64,000 nt of DNA, from contig NZ_JAFBBW010000001.1 in assembly GCF_016907355.1 (NCBI RefSeq), positions 3,782,001-3,846,000 of the forward strand, written 5' to 3'. The notes under the pieces were generated by a model, which did not search any database, was not told the DNA's origin, and saw only the letters and a list, made by a program, of their open reading frames with translations. Below are positions 1-8,526 of this stretch, in pieces (position 1 is the first letter of the stretch; the number at the start of each line of letters is the position of its first letter). Made by a program: the position numbers and the translations under genes. The DNA is from Agromyces aurantiacus. Its GTDB lineage: Bacteria > Actinomycetota > Actinomycetes > Actinomycetales > Microbacteriaceae.

Positions 1-3000
1 GATCGCATTCGTCACGACGATGCCCACGAGCATGAGCACGCCCACGAGCGAGGCGACGCCGAGCGGGATGCCGGTGATGACCTGCAGCAGGATGGCGCCG
101 GTCGCCGCGAACGGCACCGAGACGAGCAGGAGCAGGGGCTGCAGCAGCGAGCGGAACGTCGCGACCATGACGACGTAGACGATGAGGATCGCCGCGAGCA
201 GCGCGAGCCCCAGCTGCGAGAACGACTCCTGCTGGTCGGCCGTGACACCGCCGATCGACGCCGACGTGCCCGCCGGCAGGTCGACGCTCGCGACCGCCTG
301 CTGCACCTGCCCGCTCGCCGTTCCGAGGTCATCGCCGGCCGGCGTCGCCGAGACCGTCGCGCTGCGCAGGCCCTTCACCGTGGTGATGGTGGCCGGGCCG
401 TCGACCTGCTCGACCACGGCGAGCGTGTCGAGCCGGACCGGTCCGGTCGGGGTCGGCACCTCGAGCGCCTGCAGGGCCTCGACCGACGCGGGTGGCTCCT
501 CCGAGGCGAGGTAGATCGTCAGCGTCTGCTCGTCGATCACGATCGAACCGGCCGCCTGCGGCTGCATGGCCGCGGAGACCACGCTCGCGAGCGCGACCTC
601 GGAGTACCCGGCGTCGGCCGCCTTGGCGCGATCCACCTCGACGGCGATATAGGGGCGCGACTCCTCGAGGTTCGAGGTGACCTGGCTGAGCGAGTCGAGC
701 CCGGAGAGCTCCTCGACCACGGCGTCGGTCGCGGCCCGCAGGTCCTCCGCGTTCGACGCGGTGATGTCGACCTCGATGTCGCTCGACGCGCCGAAGCCGC
801 TCTGCGCCGACACCGTGACCTCGCCGACGTCCTCGAGGTCGGCGAGCTCCGAGCGGACCTCGGCCTGGAGGGCGTCCTGGTCGGCGTCCTCGTCGGTCGT
901 CACGTTGTAGGTGACCGTGGAGCCGCTGCCGCCGAAGGCGGCGAGCGCGCCACCGCCCGTCGAGGTGCCGATCGAGGTCTGCACGGTCTCGACGCCGTCG
1001 ACGCCCCGGATCGCCTCCTCGACGGGCAGCGACGCCTCGGCGAGGTACTCCAGGCTCGACGAGACGGGCAGCTCCTGGGTGACGCGGAACGTGTTCTGGC
1101 CGCTCGAGCCGAGGAAGTTGGTCTTCATGAGCGGCGCGAGCGCGACCGTGCCGGCGAGCACGAGCACCGCCACGATGATGGTGATCGCGGAGTGCCGCAG
1201 GGTCCAGCCGAGGATCGGGAGGAAGCCCTTCTGCAGCCGTGACGGGTGCTCGAGCTCGTCGACGCGCGGCGCGCCGGTGGTCGTGGCCGGCGCCGCGACG
1301 GCCGCGGGGGCCGCGCCACCGCGGGCGGCGGGCTCGGGCCGGAGCCCCGTGGCGCCGTCGGCGCCGCGCAGCTCGGGCGCGAGCCACACCTCGTCGACGA
1401 AGGCGGCCGCCGCCGCGGCATCCTGCTCGCTCTGCCCCTTGGCCGGCTTCGCGGGCTTGAGGAACCAGTACGCGAGCACGGGAACGATGGTGAGCGACAC
1501 GAGCAACGAGGCGAGCAGCGCGATCGTGACCGTGAGCGAGAACGGACGGAACAGCTCGCCGGTCACGCCCTCGACGAGCGCGATCGGCAGGAAGACCGCG
1601 ACCGTGGTGATGGTCGACGCCGTGATCGCGCCCGCGACCTCGCGCACGGCGTGCACGATCGTCGAGGCCTTGTCGACGCCCGCGACGAGGTGCCGCTTGA
1701 TGTTCTCGATCACGACGATCGAGTCGTCGACGACGCGCCCGATCGAGATCGTCAGCGCGCCGAGCGTGAGGATGTTCAGCGTGTAGTCGGCCGCCTGCAG
1801 TCCGATGAACGTGATGAACACCGAGGTCGGGATCGAGATCGCTGTGACCAGCGTCGCGCGCACCGACATCAGGAACGCGAGGATGACGAGCACCGCGAAC
1901 AGCAGGCCGAGCAGGCCCTCGACCGCGAGCGACTCGATCGACTTCTCGATGTAGGGCGCCTGGTCGAACACGACCGTGAACTCGGCGCCGGGGTTGGTCG
2001 TGTCGAGCGCGGACTGGAGGTCGGGCAGCGCGTCGCGCACCGCGTTCGAGACCTCGACCGTGTTCGCGGCGGGGAGCTTGGTGACCGAGATCGCGAGCGC
2101 CGGCTCGCCGTTCACACGCGAGATGCTCGTCTGCGGGTTCTCGGTGAGTTCGACCGAGGCCACGTCGCCGATCGTGAGCGCGACGGGCACCGCGACCGTG
2201 CCGACGTCGGTGCCGAGACCGGCCCCCGGCTGCGCGCCGGCGCCGGTCTCCGTGCCGGTGCCGGTCTCGGTGCCGGTGCCGGTCTCGGTGCCGGTGCCGG
2301 GCACGGCGGGGATCCCGCCCGTCTCGGTGCCGGGTGCCGGCTGCTGCTCGGTCGCGCCGAGCAGCGGCAGCGCGGCGATGTCGTCGACGCTGCCGAGCCG
2401 CGTGCCCGCCTGGACGGCGAAGGTGGAATCGCCCTCGGTGATCTCGCCGGCCGGGAGCAGCACGCCGTTCTGCTGGAGGGCGTCGCGGATCGCCTGGGCG
2501 GTCAGCCCGTAGGTCGCGAGCTGGGCGGGATCGGGCGTGATCACCACGCGGCGTCCGCGATCGCCGACGAGGGCGGCGTCGCGGACGCCGTCGATGTCGC
2601 GGATCTCGGGCAGCGTGGTGCGGGTCAGCTCGTCGGAGAGGGTCGACGGGTCGTCGGCGCCCGTGACGGCGACCGCGAGCACCGGGAGGTCGTCGAAGCT
2701 GAACGCGACGACCTGCGGCTCGACGTCCTCGGGGAGGTCGGGTGCGATGCGGTTGACCGCGGAGAGCAGCTTCTGCTCGGCGAAGGCCAGGTCGGTGCCG
2801 AACGTGAAGCTCGCGACGACGCGCGAGACGCCCGTCGAGCTCGTCGTCGAGGTCGACTCGAGCCCCGTGATGCCCTGGATCGCGGTTTCGATCGGCGTCG
2901 ACACGTCGGTGTTCACGACATCGGGCGAGGCGCCCGGGTACGCCGTGATGATCGAGAGCTGCGGGAGCTGGATCGACGGCGCGAGCTCCTGCTTGAGCCC

Positions 3001-3093
3001 GTTCAGCGCGATGCCGCCGAAGATCGCGACCACGATCGTCACGAGCGCGATGAGGGCGCGATTGCGCATGCTGAGCTTCGCGAGCAGGGACAT
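1..3093 (-). CDS. RND-family efflux permease, 3'-truncated by window edge
   Basis: Proton-driven inner-membrane exporter of the AcrB/HAE1 (RND) superfamily, exporting drugs or lipophilic compounds. The ATG at 3093 opens a frame that stays open for 1031 codons to the left edge, so the C-terminus is missing. Residues 1-35 form TM1. Around residue 450 the motif SIGRVVDDSIVVIENIKRH is the TM4 signature with the paired Asp of the proton relay. A second periplasmic half begins near residue 640 after an Ala/Pro-rich linker, with another membrane block at about 960-1031. The first periplasmic domain carries a Gly-Thr-Glu-rich insert near residues 255-285. No membrane-fusion partner is visible. A weak GAGAAT box seven bases before the ATG hints at a leaderless transcript. 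Family call is firm; substrate unknown. Confidence 0.9.
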   Translation of the reverse strand, partial: MSLLAKLSMRNRALIALVTIVVAIFGGIALNGLKQELAPSIQLPQLSIITAYPGASPDVVNTDVSTPIETAIQGITGLESTSTTSSTGVSRVVASFTFGTDLAFAEQKLLSAVNRIAPDLPEDVEPQVVAFSFDDLPVLAVAVTGADDPSTLSDELTRTTLPEIRDIDGVRDAALVGDRGRRVVITPDPAQLATYGLTAQAIRDALQQNGVLLPAGEITEGDSTFAVQAGTRLGSVDDIAALPLLGATEQQPAPGTETGGIPAVPGTGTETGTGTETGTGTETGAGAQPGAGLGTDVGTVAVPVALTIGDVASVELTENPQTSISRVNGEPALAISVTKLPAANTVEVSNAVRDALPDLQSALDTTNPGAEFTVVFDQAPYIEKSIESLAVEGLLGLLFAVLVILAFLMSVRATLVTAISIPTSVFITFIGLQAADYTLNILTLGALTISIGRVVDDSIVVIENIKRHLVAGVDKASTIVHAVREVAGAITASTITTVAVFLPIALVEGVTGELFRPFSLTVTIALLASLLVSLTIVPVLAYWFLKPAKPAKGQSEQDAAAAAAFVDEVWLAPELRGADGATGLRPEPAARGGAAPAAVAAPATTTGAPRVDELEHPSRLQKGFLPILGWTLRHSAITIIVAVLVLAGTVALAPLMKTNFLGSSGQNTFRVTQELPVSSSLEYLAEASLPVEEAIRGVDGVETVQTSIGTSTGGGALAAFGGSGSTVTYNVTTDEDADQDALQAEVRSELADLEDVGEVTVSAQSGFGASSDIEVDITASNAEDLRAATDAVVEELSGLDSLSQVTSNLEESRPYIAVEVDRAKAADAGYSEVALASVVSAAMQPQAAGSIVIDEQTLTIYLASEEPPASVEALQALEVPTPTGPVRLDTLAVVEQVDGPATITTVKGLRSATVSATPAGDDLGTASGQVQQAVASVDLPAGTSASIGGVTADQQESFSQLGLALLAAILIVYVVMVATFRSLLQPLLLLVSVPFAATGAILLQVITGIPLGVASLVGVLMLVGIVVTNAI
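2245..2298. repeat. 3 x 18-bp in-frame tandem repeat in RND gene
   Basis: Three near-identical 18-bp units (GGTCTCSGTGCCGGTGCC) follow one another at 2245, 2263 and 2281. Read on the minus strand they encode a six-residue Gly/Thr/Glu repeat in the first periplasmic domain. The period is a multiple of three, so copy-number change would keep the frame. Confidence 0.85.
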
Positions 3094-3185
3094 GGTGTCG
3101 ATTCTCGCAGTGACGCGCACCGACCCGAGTCCTCCGAAAGTGTGAACATCCCGTCGAGGGGATGGATTCCAAACCGATTCCCCGA

Positions 3186-3212
3186 TATGTTCCGAACCAC
3201 GTGCGAAGGGGG
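3186..3212 (+). promoter_or_regulatory. Possible -10 box and RBS of the 3220 gene
   Basis: TATGTT at 3186-3191 fits an actinobacterial -10 box, and GAAGGGGG at 3205-3212 is a strong ribosome binding site seven bases before the ATG at 3220. The RBS decides that start over the ATG at 3187. No clear -35 box is seen. Confidence 0.4.
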
Positions 3213-3219
3213 TGAGCGG

Positions 3220-4263
3220 ATGCGAGCGGCCGTGGCGGAACGCCGGATGCCCCTCGTCCGCGCTGCCCTCGTCGGCTCCGGCCTCGCGGCCGCGTGGGTC
3301 GTCGTCAGCCTCCTCGCCTCGCCATCGAGCGCCTCGGCCGAGGAGCGGCCCGACGGGCTGCTCGGCACGGTCGGCAGCGTCGTGGGCGTCGTCGACGGAA
3401 CGCTCGACGCCGTCGTCGACGAGGTGGTCGAGCCCGTGGCCGAGGTCGTCGTCCCGTCCACCGCCGAGGTGGTCGAGGTCGTCGACGAGGCCGCTCCCGC
3501 ACCCGCGCAGCCGGTCATCGATGCCGTGCCGGTGACCATCGACGAGGCGACGGATGCCGCGGGCGGCACGCTCGACGACGCCGACGGCACGCTCACCGGG
3601 GTCGTCTCCGAGCTCGGCTCGGCGGTCGCCGACCTCGCGGGCGGCGCGCCGGTGGGCGAGCTCGCCGACCCCGTCATCGACGGCCTCGACGGCCTCGTCG
3701 GCGGAGTGCCGGTCGTCGGCGCGATCCTCGGCGACGAGACCCTCGGCGGGCTCCTCGGTCCCGTGGTCGACCTCGCCGACGACACGCTCGGCGCCGTCGT
3801 CGGCCGGCTCGGACCGCTTCCGTCCGACGGCGTGCTGCCGTCGCTGCCCGATCTCGGCGTCGTGCCCGAGGTGCCCGGCTCGGTGGTCCCGGTCGACTGG
3901 GCCGGCCCGACTGGAGCCACGGCCGGCCCGGGCGATTCGACGTCAGGCGTCTCTCCGGCCGCGCCATCCGGGCTGCTCGTGCGCACTGGCACCGGACCCT
4001 CGCTCGACGGTCCGCCCGGCGCCGCGGATCCCGTCGGCACGCTCGTGCCGACCTCGCCCTCGCCCGCCGACGGCGCCCCGCTCGGCTCGGGCGCGCCCGC
4101 CGGCGGCTCCGCCTCGGCAGGCTCGGGCTCCGGGGCCGCCGGCGGCTCCGACGCGGCCTTCGCCGCCCATTCGCTCGACGCGCTCGCGTCGCTCGTGCTC
4201 GGTTCGGTCGACGACGCGCTGCCGTCGTCACCGGTCTTCGAGACCGACACCACCCCTGACTGA
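3220..4263 (+). CDS. Secreted valine/aspartate-rich protein of unknown function
   Basis: I do not recognise a domain. The 347-residue product starts with a signal peptide: an Arg-rich n-region (MRAAVAERRMPLVRAALVG), a hydrophobic core to about residue 32, and an Ala-Ser-Ala-rich cleavage region. The mature part is low in complexity: Val/Asp/Gly-rich short repeats (GTVGSVVGVVDGTLDAVVDE and similar, ending near residue 220), then a Pro/Ser/Gly-rich tail. There is no LPXTG-like motif or C-terminal membrane helix, so it is probably released or loosely held. It lies just upstream of a wall-anchored chaplin-repeat protein on the same strand, which suggests a cell-surface role. The intervening 89 bp hold two hairpins, so co-transcription is uncertain. 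Confidence 0.7.
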   Translation: MRAAVAERRMPLVRAALVGSGLAAAWVVVSLLASPSSASAEERPDGLLGTVGSVVGVVDGTLDAVVDEVVEPVAEVVVPSTAEVVEVVDEAAPAPAQPVIDAVPVTIDEATDAAGGTLDDADGTLTGVVSELGSAVADLAGGAPVGELADPVIDGLDGLVGGVPVVGAILGDETLGGLLGPVVDLADDTLGAVVGRLGPLPSDGVLPSLPDLGVVPEVPGSVVPVDWAGPTGATAGPGDSTSGVSPAAPSGLLVRTGTGPSLDGPPGAADPVGTLVPTSPSPADGAPLGSGAPAGGSASAGSGSGAAGGSDAAFAAHSLDALASLVLGSVDDALPSSPVFETDTTPD

Positions 4264-4273
4264 CGGGTGCCGA

Positions 4274-4322
4274 TCCGCCTGCGCGCAGGCGGAACACGGT
4301 CATCGCTCCCTGCCCGGGAGCG
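4274..4322. terminator. Two consecutive inverted repeats between surface-protein genes
   Basis: 4274-4293 is a perfect 20-bp palindrome (TCCGCCTGCGCGCAGGCGGA). It is followed by a 7-bp stem CGCTCCC (4304-4310) / GGGAGCG (4316-4322). There is no T-run. They may attenuate read-through between the two secreted-protein genes or act as mRNA processing or stability elements. Confidence 0.55.
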
Positions 4323-4352
4323 TCATCACCCATTCAGTCAGGAGTACACATC

Positions 4353-5879
4353 ATGAAGCGATTCGCCACGAGGGCGCTGTACGCGACCCTCTTCACCGGG
4401 GGGCTCATGCTCCTCGGCGCCGGCGTCGCGCACGCCTCGGAGACGAGCGGCGACGACGGCCTCCTCTCGGGCTCGCAGCTCGGGATCGCGATCGAGCTGC
4501 CCGTGACGATCAGCGGCAACTCGCTGTCGGTCATCGGCGACTCGTCGTCGAGCGACGCGACCACCGAGGTCGCCACGACCGAGGTCGCCACCGGCGACCA
4601 GGGCGGTGCGGATGCCACCACCACCGGCGAGGACTCCATCCTCGGCGGCACACAGGGCATCGTCGACGTCGACGCCCCGATCACCATCAGCGGCGACGCC
4701 GTGTCGGTCATCGGCGACTCGTCGTCGAGCGACGCGACCACCGAGGTCGCCACCGGCGACCAGGGCGGTGCGGATGCCGCGACCACCGGCGAGGACTCGA
4801 TCCTCGGCGGCACGCAGGGCATCGTCGACGTCGACGCCCCGATCACGATCAGCGGCAACGCCGTGTCGGTCATCGGCGACTCGTCGTCGAGCGACGCGAC
4901 CACCGAGGTCGCCACCGGCGACCAGGACGGTGCGGATGCCTCCACCTCCGGCGAGGACTCGATCCTCGGCGGCACGCAGGGCATCGTCGACGTCGACGCC
5001 CCGATCACGATCAGCGGCAACGCCGTGTCGGTCATCGGCGACTCGTCGTCGAGCGACGCGACCACCGAGGTCGCCACCGGCGACCAGGGCGGTGCGGATG
5101 CCACCACCTCCGGCGAGGACTCCATCCTCGGCGGCACGCAGCTGCTCGGCGGCATCCAGGCACCGGTCACGATCGGCGGCAACGCCGTCTCGGTCATCGG
5201 CGACTCGACCAGCGAGGACGCGACCACGGTCGTGCACACGGGCTCCGGTGCCGGCGACGGCACCGACGCGTGGACCTCGGGCGAGGACTCCATCCTCGGC
5301 GGCACGCAGCTGCTCGGCGGCATCCAGGCCCCGATCACGATCGGCGGCAACGCCGTCTCGGTCATCGGCGACTCGACCAGCGAGGACGCGACCACGGTCG
5401 TGCACACGGGCTCCGGTGCCGGCAACGGCAACGGAGCGTGGACCTCGGGCGAGGACTCGATCCTCGGCGGCACGCAGATCCTGCCCGGCCTGTCGCTGCC
5501 CGTCACGATCGGCGGCAACGCCGTGTCGCTCATCGGCGACTCGACGACCGACGGCTCGACGACGGTCGTGGACCCCGTCGACCCGACCGACCCCGTCGAC
5601 CCGACCGACCCGGTCGACCCGACCGACCCGGTCGACCCGACCGACCCGACCGACCCGGTCGACCCGTCGACGCCCGGCACCCCCGGTGACGGCGGCGCGG
5701 ACTCCGGCTCGGACACCTCGACCGGCTCGTCGGTCGCCGCGTCGGCGCCGCTGACGTCGGCCGCGGGCGGGCTCGCCTCGACCGGCGTCGACGCGGGGTT
5801 CTGGCAGCGACTCGCGCTGTTCCTCCTCCTGACGGGCGGCCTGCTCGTCGGGGTCCGGCGGTTCGCACTGCGCCGCTGA
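4353..5879 (+). CDS. Wall-anchored protein with seven chaplin-like repeats and LASTG sorting signal
   Basis: Secreted surface protein of 508 residues. Residues 1-29 are a signal peptide ending AHA-S. Seven copies of a chaplin-like core (xITISGNAVSVIGDS) begin at nucleotides 4503, 4680, 4842, 5004, 5166, 5334 and 5502, giving repeat units of 59, 54, 54, 54, 56 and 56 residues. The core matches the hydrophobic heart of Streptomyces chaplins but has Ser or Gly where those have Cys. Asp/Ser/Thr-rich linkers join the repeats. A Val-Asp-Pro-Thr-Asp-Pro spacer follows, then LASTG (residues 474-478), a hydrophobic segment and a basic tail. This is the LAXTG-type signal read by class E sortases. No sortase lies in the window. 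RBS AGGAG sits eight bases before the ATG. Architecture is clear; an amyloid or hydrophobin-like function is inferred. Confidence 0.8.
   Translation: MKRFATRALYATLFTGGLMLLGAGVAHASETSGDDGLLSGSQLGIAIELPVTISGNSLSVIGDSSSSDATTEVATTEVATGDQGGADATTTGEDSILGGTQGIVDVDAPITISGDAVSVIGDSSSSDATTEVATGDQGGADAATTGEDSILGGTQGIVDVDAPITISGNAVSVIGDSSSSDATTEVATGDQDGADASTSGEDSILGGTQGIVDVDAPITISGNAVSVIGDSSSSDATTEVATGDQGGADATTSGEDSILGGTQLLGGIQAPVTIGGNAVSVIGDSTSEDATTVVHTGSGAGDGTDAWTSGEDSILGGTQLLGGIQAPITIGGNAVSVIGDSTSEDATTVVHTGSGAGNGNGAWTSGEDSILGGTQILPGLSLPVTIGGNAVSLIGDSTTDGSTTVVDPVDPTDPVDPTDPVDPTDPVDPTDPTDPVDPSTPGTPGDGGADSGSDTSTGSSVAASAPLTSAAGGLASTGVDAGFWQRLALFLLLTGGLLVGVRRFALRR
4503..5540 (+). repeat. Tandem chaplin-like repeat array
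   Basis: Seven coding repeats spaced 177, 162, 162, 162, 168 and 168 bp. Units starting at 4680, 4842 and 5004 are almost identical in DNA, and the pair starting at 5166 and 5334 forms a second homogenised subgroup. This suggests recent duplication or gene conversion within each subgroup. Confidence 0.85.
5571..5667 (+). repeat. 18-bp tandem repeat encoding Val-Asp-Pro-Thr-Asp-Pro spacer
   Basis: Four full 18-bp units (GACCCCGTCGACCCGACC and variants) from 5571, one 9-bp half unit at 5643, and a partial copy. They encode a Pro/Asp stalk between the chaplin-like repeats and the sorting signal, a typical wall-spanning spacer. Confidence 0.85.
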
Positions 5880-5890
5880 CCGGATGAGGG

Positions 5891-6045
5891 CCCGGCGCCG
5901 CCCTGCCGGCGCCGGGTCCCGTCCCAGGGCGGCCCGTGCCGCCCCACGATCCCCCCTGCCGCGTATCGGGTCGCGGCACGGGCCGGTCGCGCCCTCCTGG
6001 AGCGCGACCAGGCGGGGCGGTGGGTATCGGGTCCCACCGCCCCGC
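5891..6045. terminator. Three perfect hairpins between convergent genes
   Basis: The 191-bp gap holds three perfect inverted repeats: a 10-bp stem at 5891-5900/5907-5916, a 12-bp stem at 5931-5942/5973-5984 (30-base loop), and a 13-bp stem at 6012-6024/6033-6045. The first suits the plus-strand surface-protein gene and the last the minus-strand gene ending at 6071. Together they act as a bidirectional terminator block. Confidence 0.75.
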
Positions 6046-6070
6046 TCTCCCGTGTCCGCGCCGCGCCGGG

Positions 6071-8437
6071 TCAGAACAGGTCGGCCGCCGACCCGAGCCG
6101 GAGGAACACCGTCTCGCCCGTGGCATCCTTGAGCCCGTCGTTGTCGGTCACGGCGTACACGGCGCCGTCGGCCGCGATCGTGAGGCCCTCGAGCTTCTCC
6201 TGCGTCCAGCCGTTCGTGGCCCGCAGCGCGGGGAGCACGTCGACCGCGTCCGCCTTCTCGAGCACCGGGAGCTGGCCAAGCGCGCCCAAGCCCGTGACGC
6301 CCTCGACGCCGCCGAGCTCGACCGTGGTCACGCGCTTGACCGCCGCGGCCGGGCCGTTGAGCTTGTCGCGCTCGATGAGCGCGAGCGTGTCGGCGTCGAC
6401 CGCCACGATCTCGGAGAGGCCGAGCCAGTCGCCCGCGACATCCGTCGACTCGAGCCGGTAGCCGAACCAGGTCCATGCGCCGGTGGCGACGTCGTACCGG
6501 CCGATGCGCGTCACGCCCTCGCCGTCGATCGGGCCGGTCGCCGCCGCCGGGTCGGTCCAGAGCGGCCGCTGGAGCGCGACGTACACGATCTCGGCGCCGG
6601 ACTCGCCGGTGACGGCGGTGACGCCCTCGAGCCCCCACTTGCCGACGTGCGCGGTGATCTCGAACGGCAGCGACACGGACTGCACGATCGCGCCCGCGGC
6701 ATCCGTTCGCACGAGCGCGTTGCCGGCGCCGGTCGATCCCTCGACGGCGAGCCAGTAGCCGCCCTGCGGGCGCGCGAACAGGCCCTCGATGTCGAGGCTC
6801 GCGGGCGAGCCGGCCTTCGTCACGACGAGTGCGTCGGTGATCCGTGCGGGCGTCGAGGCGACGTGGACCGTGTAGACGGTGCTCCGCTTGAGCGCCGAGT
6901 CGCTCGCCGCGTAGATCGTCGACGCGTCCACCGGGTCGGCGGACAGCGCGCCGAGCGCCTGCCAGCCGATGGCGCGCCCGTCGACCGAGTCGGCGACGAT
7001 GCTCGGCCGGCCGGCCTCCCCGTCGCCGACGCCGTAGACGTTCACGCTCGCGCGCACGCCGGCCGACGCGTCATCCACCTCGCTCGACACCGCGAGCAGG
7101 TCGCGGCCCGGGATCGGCAGGATGCCCTCGGGGCCGTTCGTCGCGAAGAGCGTCTGGACGTACGCCGGCTCGGTCGGCTCGCTCAGGTCGTAGACGACCA
7201 CGATGTTGCTGCGCTCGCTCGCGACGAACGCGTAGGGCGTCCCGCCGAACTCGGCGATCGCGAGCCCCTCGGGCTCGGGCCCCTTCTTCGCCGCGCGGTC
7301 GTCGTTGTAGACGCCGTGCGCGATCGCGAGCTGCTCGAAGGTGTTCCCGGCGTCCCAGACGGGCTCGCCGTTGGTGACGTCGAAGACCGACCAGCCGCGC
7401 GTGCCGCCGGCCAGGTCGCCCTCGTTCGCCGTCGCGACGTGGTGCGCGTCGACCCACGCGATCGCGTCGGGCTCGCGGGGCACGCTCGTCAGCGAGCCGG
7501 ATGCGTCGATGACCTTGTCCTTGACCGTGTCGAAGCCCGCTGCGGTGACCGTGCCGGTCGAGAACGCGCCCGTGAGCGTGCGCGTGCGCACGTCGACGAG
7601 CGCGACGCCGTTGTTCTCCTGGAGGGTCACGGCGAGCGTGCCGTCCGGCCCGAACGCGACGTACTCGGGCTCGGGGTCGGTCGGCGCGAACACGCCCGCG
7701 GCGGTGAGGGTGCGCTGCGCGGCCGCGCTCGAGAACGAGACCGGCTGCGCCTTCCAGCTCGAGGGCTTGGCGGCCGTGAGCTTCACGACCTGCACGAAAC
7801 CGCCGGGCGCCTGCGGCAGGCCGCCCTCGACGCCGTCGACCTCGAGTTCCTCGTCGCGCTGATTCTCGATCGCGATCGCGACGTACTTCCGGTCGGGCGA
7901 GACCGCGATCGAGTCGGGCTGGCCGCCGAGGTCGATGCTCGCGACGCGCTCGCGGTCGGAGAGGCGCAGCACGTCGAGTCGACCCTTCGGCGCGGTGAAC
8001 GCGCCGCCGGTCTCGTCGATCACCACGAGCACGTGGTCGCCCACGATCGAGACCGACGTGGGCTGGTCGTCGGCGTGGCCGAGTTCGGCGAGGTCGACCG
8101 TGCCGAGCCCGACGGGATGCGACGGGTCCGAGAGGTCGAGGAAGCCGATGCGCTTGCCCGCCGCGTCGGTGTACACGAGCGTGCGCCCGTCCTCGCTCAC
8201 GGCCGAGATCTCGGCGACGGTCTCGTCGGCCGGGTCGACGCCCGCGGGCACGTTCTGGAACACGGGGTAGGTGGCGAGGCGACTGAACGCGGCGACCGGG
8301 GCGGCGCTCGCGGACTCGGTCGCGCTGGCCGGCGCGACGGCCGTGCCGGCCAGCGCGGGTGCCGTGCCGAGTGCGCCGAGTGCGAGGGCGGATGCCGCGA
8401 CCGCGGCGGCGCGGCGTGCGAGGAGAGCTCGCTGCAT
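6071..8437 (-). CDS. Secreted esterase-like/phytase-like beta-propeller protein
   Basis: 788-residue exported protein. Residues 1-30 form a signal peptide (MQRALLARRAAAVAASALAL start). The N-terminal half has WD/YVTN-like propeller strands (SIVGDHVLVVIDETGG, PDSIAVSPDRKYVAIAIENQ). The C-terminal half matches the esterase-like domain of the phytase family (PF13449): EPEGLAIAEF, DIEGLFARPQGGYWLAVEGS, KLEGLTIAADGAVYAVTDND. The repeated EG-L plus Asp-Asn-Asp-type loops are the usual metal or ligand sites. Likely a periplasmic or extracellular phosphoester hydrolase, but this family is rarely characterised. The ATG at 8437 follows an AGGAG-type RBS. It appears monocistronic. Confidence 0.75.
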   Translation of the reverse strand: MQRALLARRAAAVAASALALGALGTAPALAGTAVAPASATESASAAPVAAFSRLATYPVFQNVPAGVDPADETVAEISAVSEDGRTLVYTDAAGKRIGFLDLSDPSHPVGLGTVDLAELGHADDQPTSVSIVGDHVLVVIDETGGAFTAPKGRLDVLRLSDRERVASIDLGGQPDSIAVSPDRKYVAIAIENQRDEELEVDGVEGGLPQAPGGFVQVVKLTAAKPSSWKAQPVSFSSAAAQRTLTAAGVFAPTDPEPEYVAFGPDGTLAVTLQENNGVALVDVRTRTLTGAFSTGTVTAAGFDTVKDKVIDASGSLTSVPREPDAIAWVDAHHVATANEGDLAGGTRGWSVFDVTNGEPVWDAGNTFEQLAIAHGVYNDDRAAKKGPEPEGLAIAEFGGTPYAFVASERSNIVVVYDLSEPTEPAYVQTLFATNGPEGILPIPGRDLLAVSSEVDDASAGVRASVNVYGVGDGEAGRPSIVADSVDGRAIGWQALGALSADPVDASTIYAASDSALKRSTVYTVHVASTPARITDALVVTKAGSPASLDIEGLFARPQGGYWLAVEGSTGAGNALVRTDAAGAIVQSVSLPFEITAHVGKWGLEGVTAVTGESGAEIVYVALQRPLWTDPAAATGPIDGEGVTRIGRYDVATGAWTWFGYRLESTDVAGDWLGLSEIVAVDADTLALIERDKLNGPAAAVKRVTTVELGGVEGVTGLGALGQLPVLEKADAVDVLPALRATNGWTQEKLEGLTIAADGAVYAVTDNDGLKDATGETVFLRLGSAADLF

Positions 8438-8526
8438 GGGATGGCTCCTGTCGGGTGGGGACGGGTCCCCGCCACAGTGCCCGGAGCGGTCGACGTCGCG
8501 GTGTCGCCCGGGTGAACTCCCGGCGT

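Noticed and set aside
329..3172. A 947-codon minus-strand frame overlapping the RND gene
   Set aside because: Out-of-frame with the RND reading, extremely rich in Arg/Ala/Asp, no domain. The true gene runs off the left edge in another frame.
1246..4263. A 1005-codon plus-strand frame antisense to the RND gene
   Set aside because: Only its last 348 codons (from 3220) look like a protein; the rest is Arg/Asp/Glu-rich shadow coding opposite a convincing RND gene, a usual effect of high GC.
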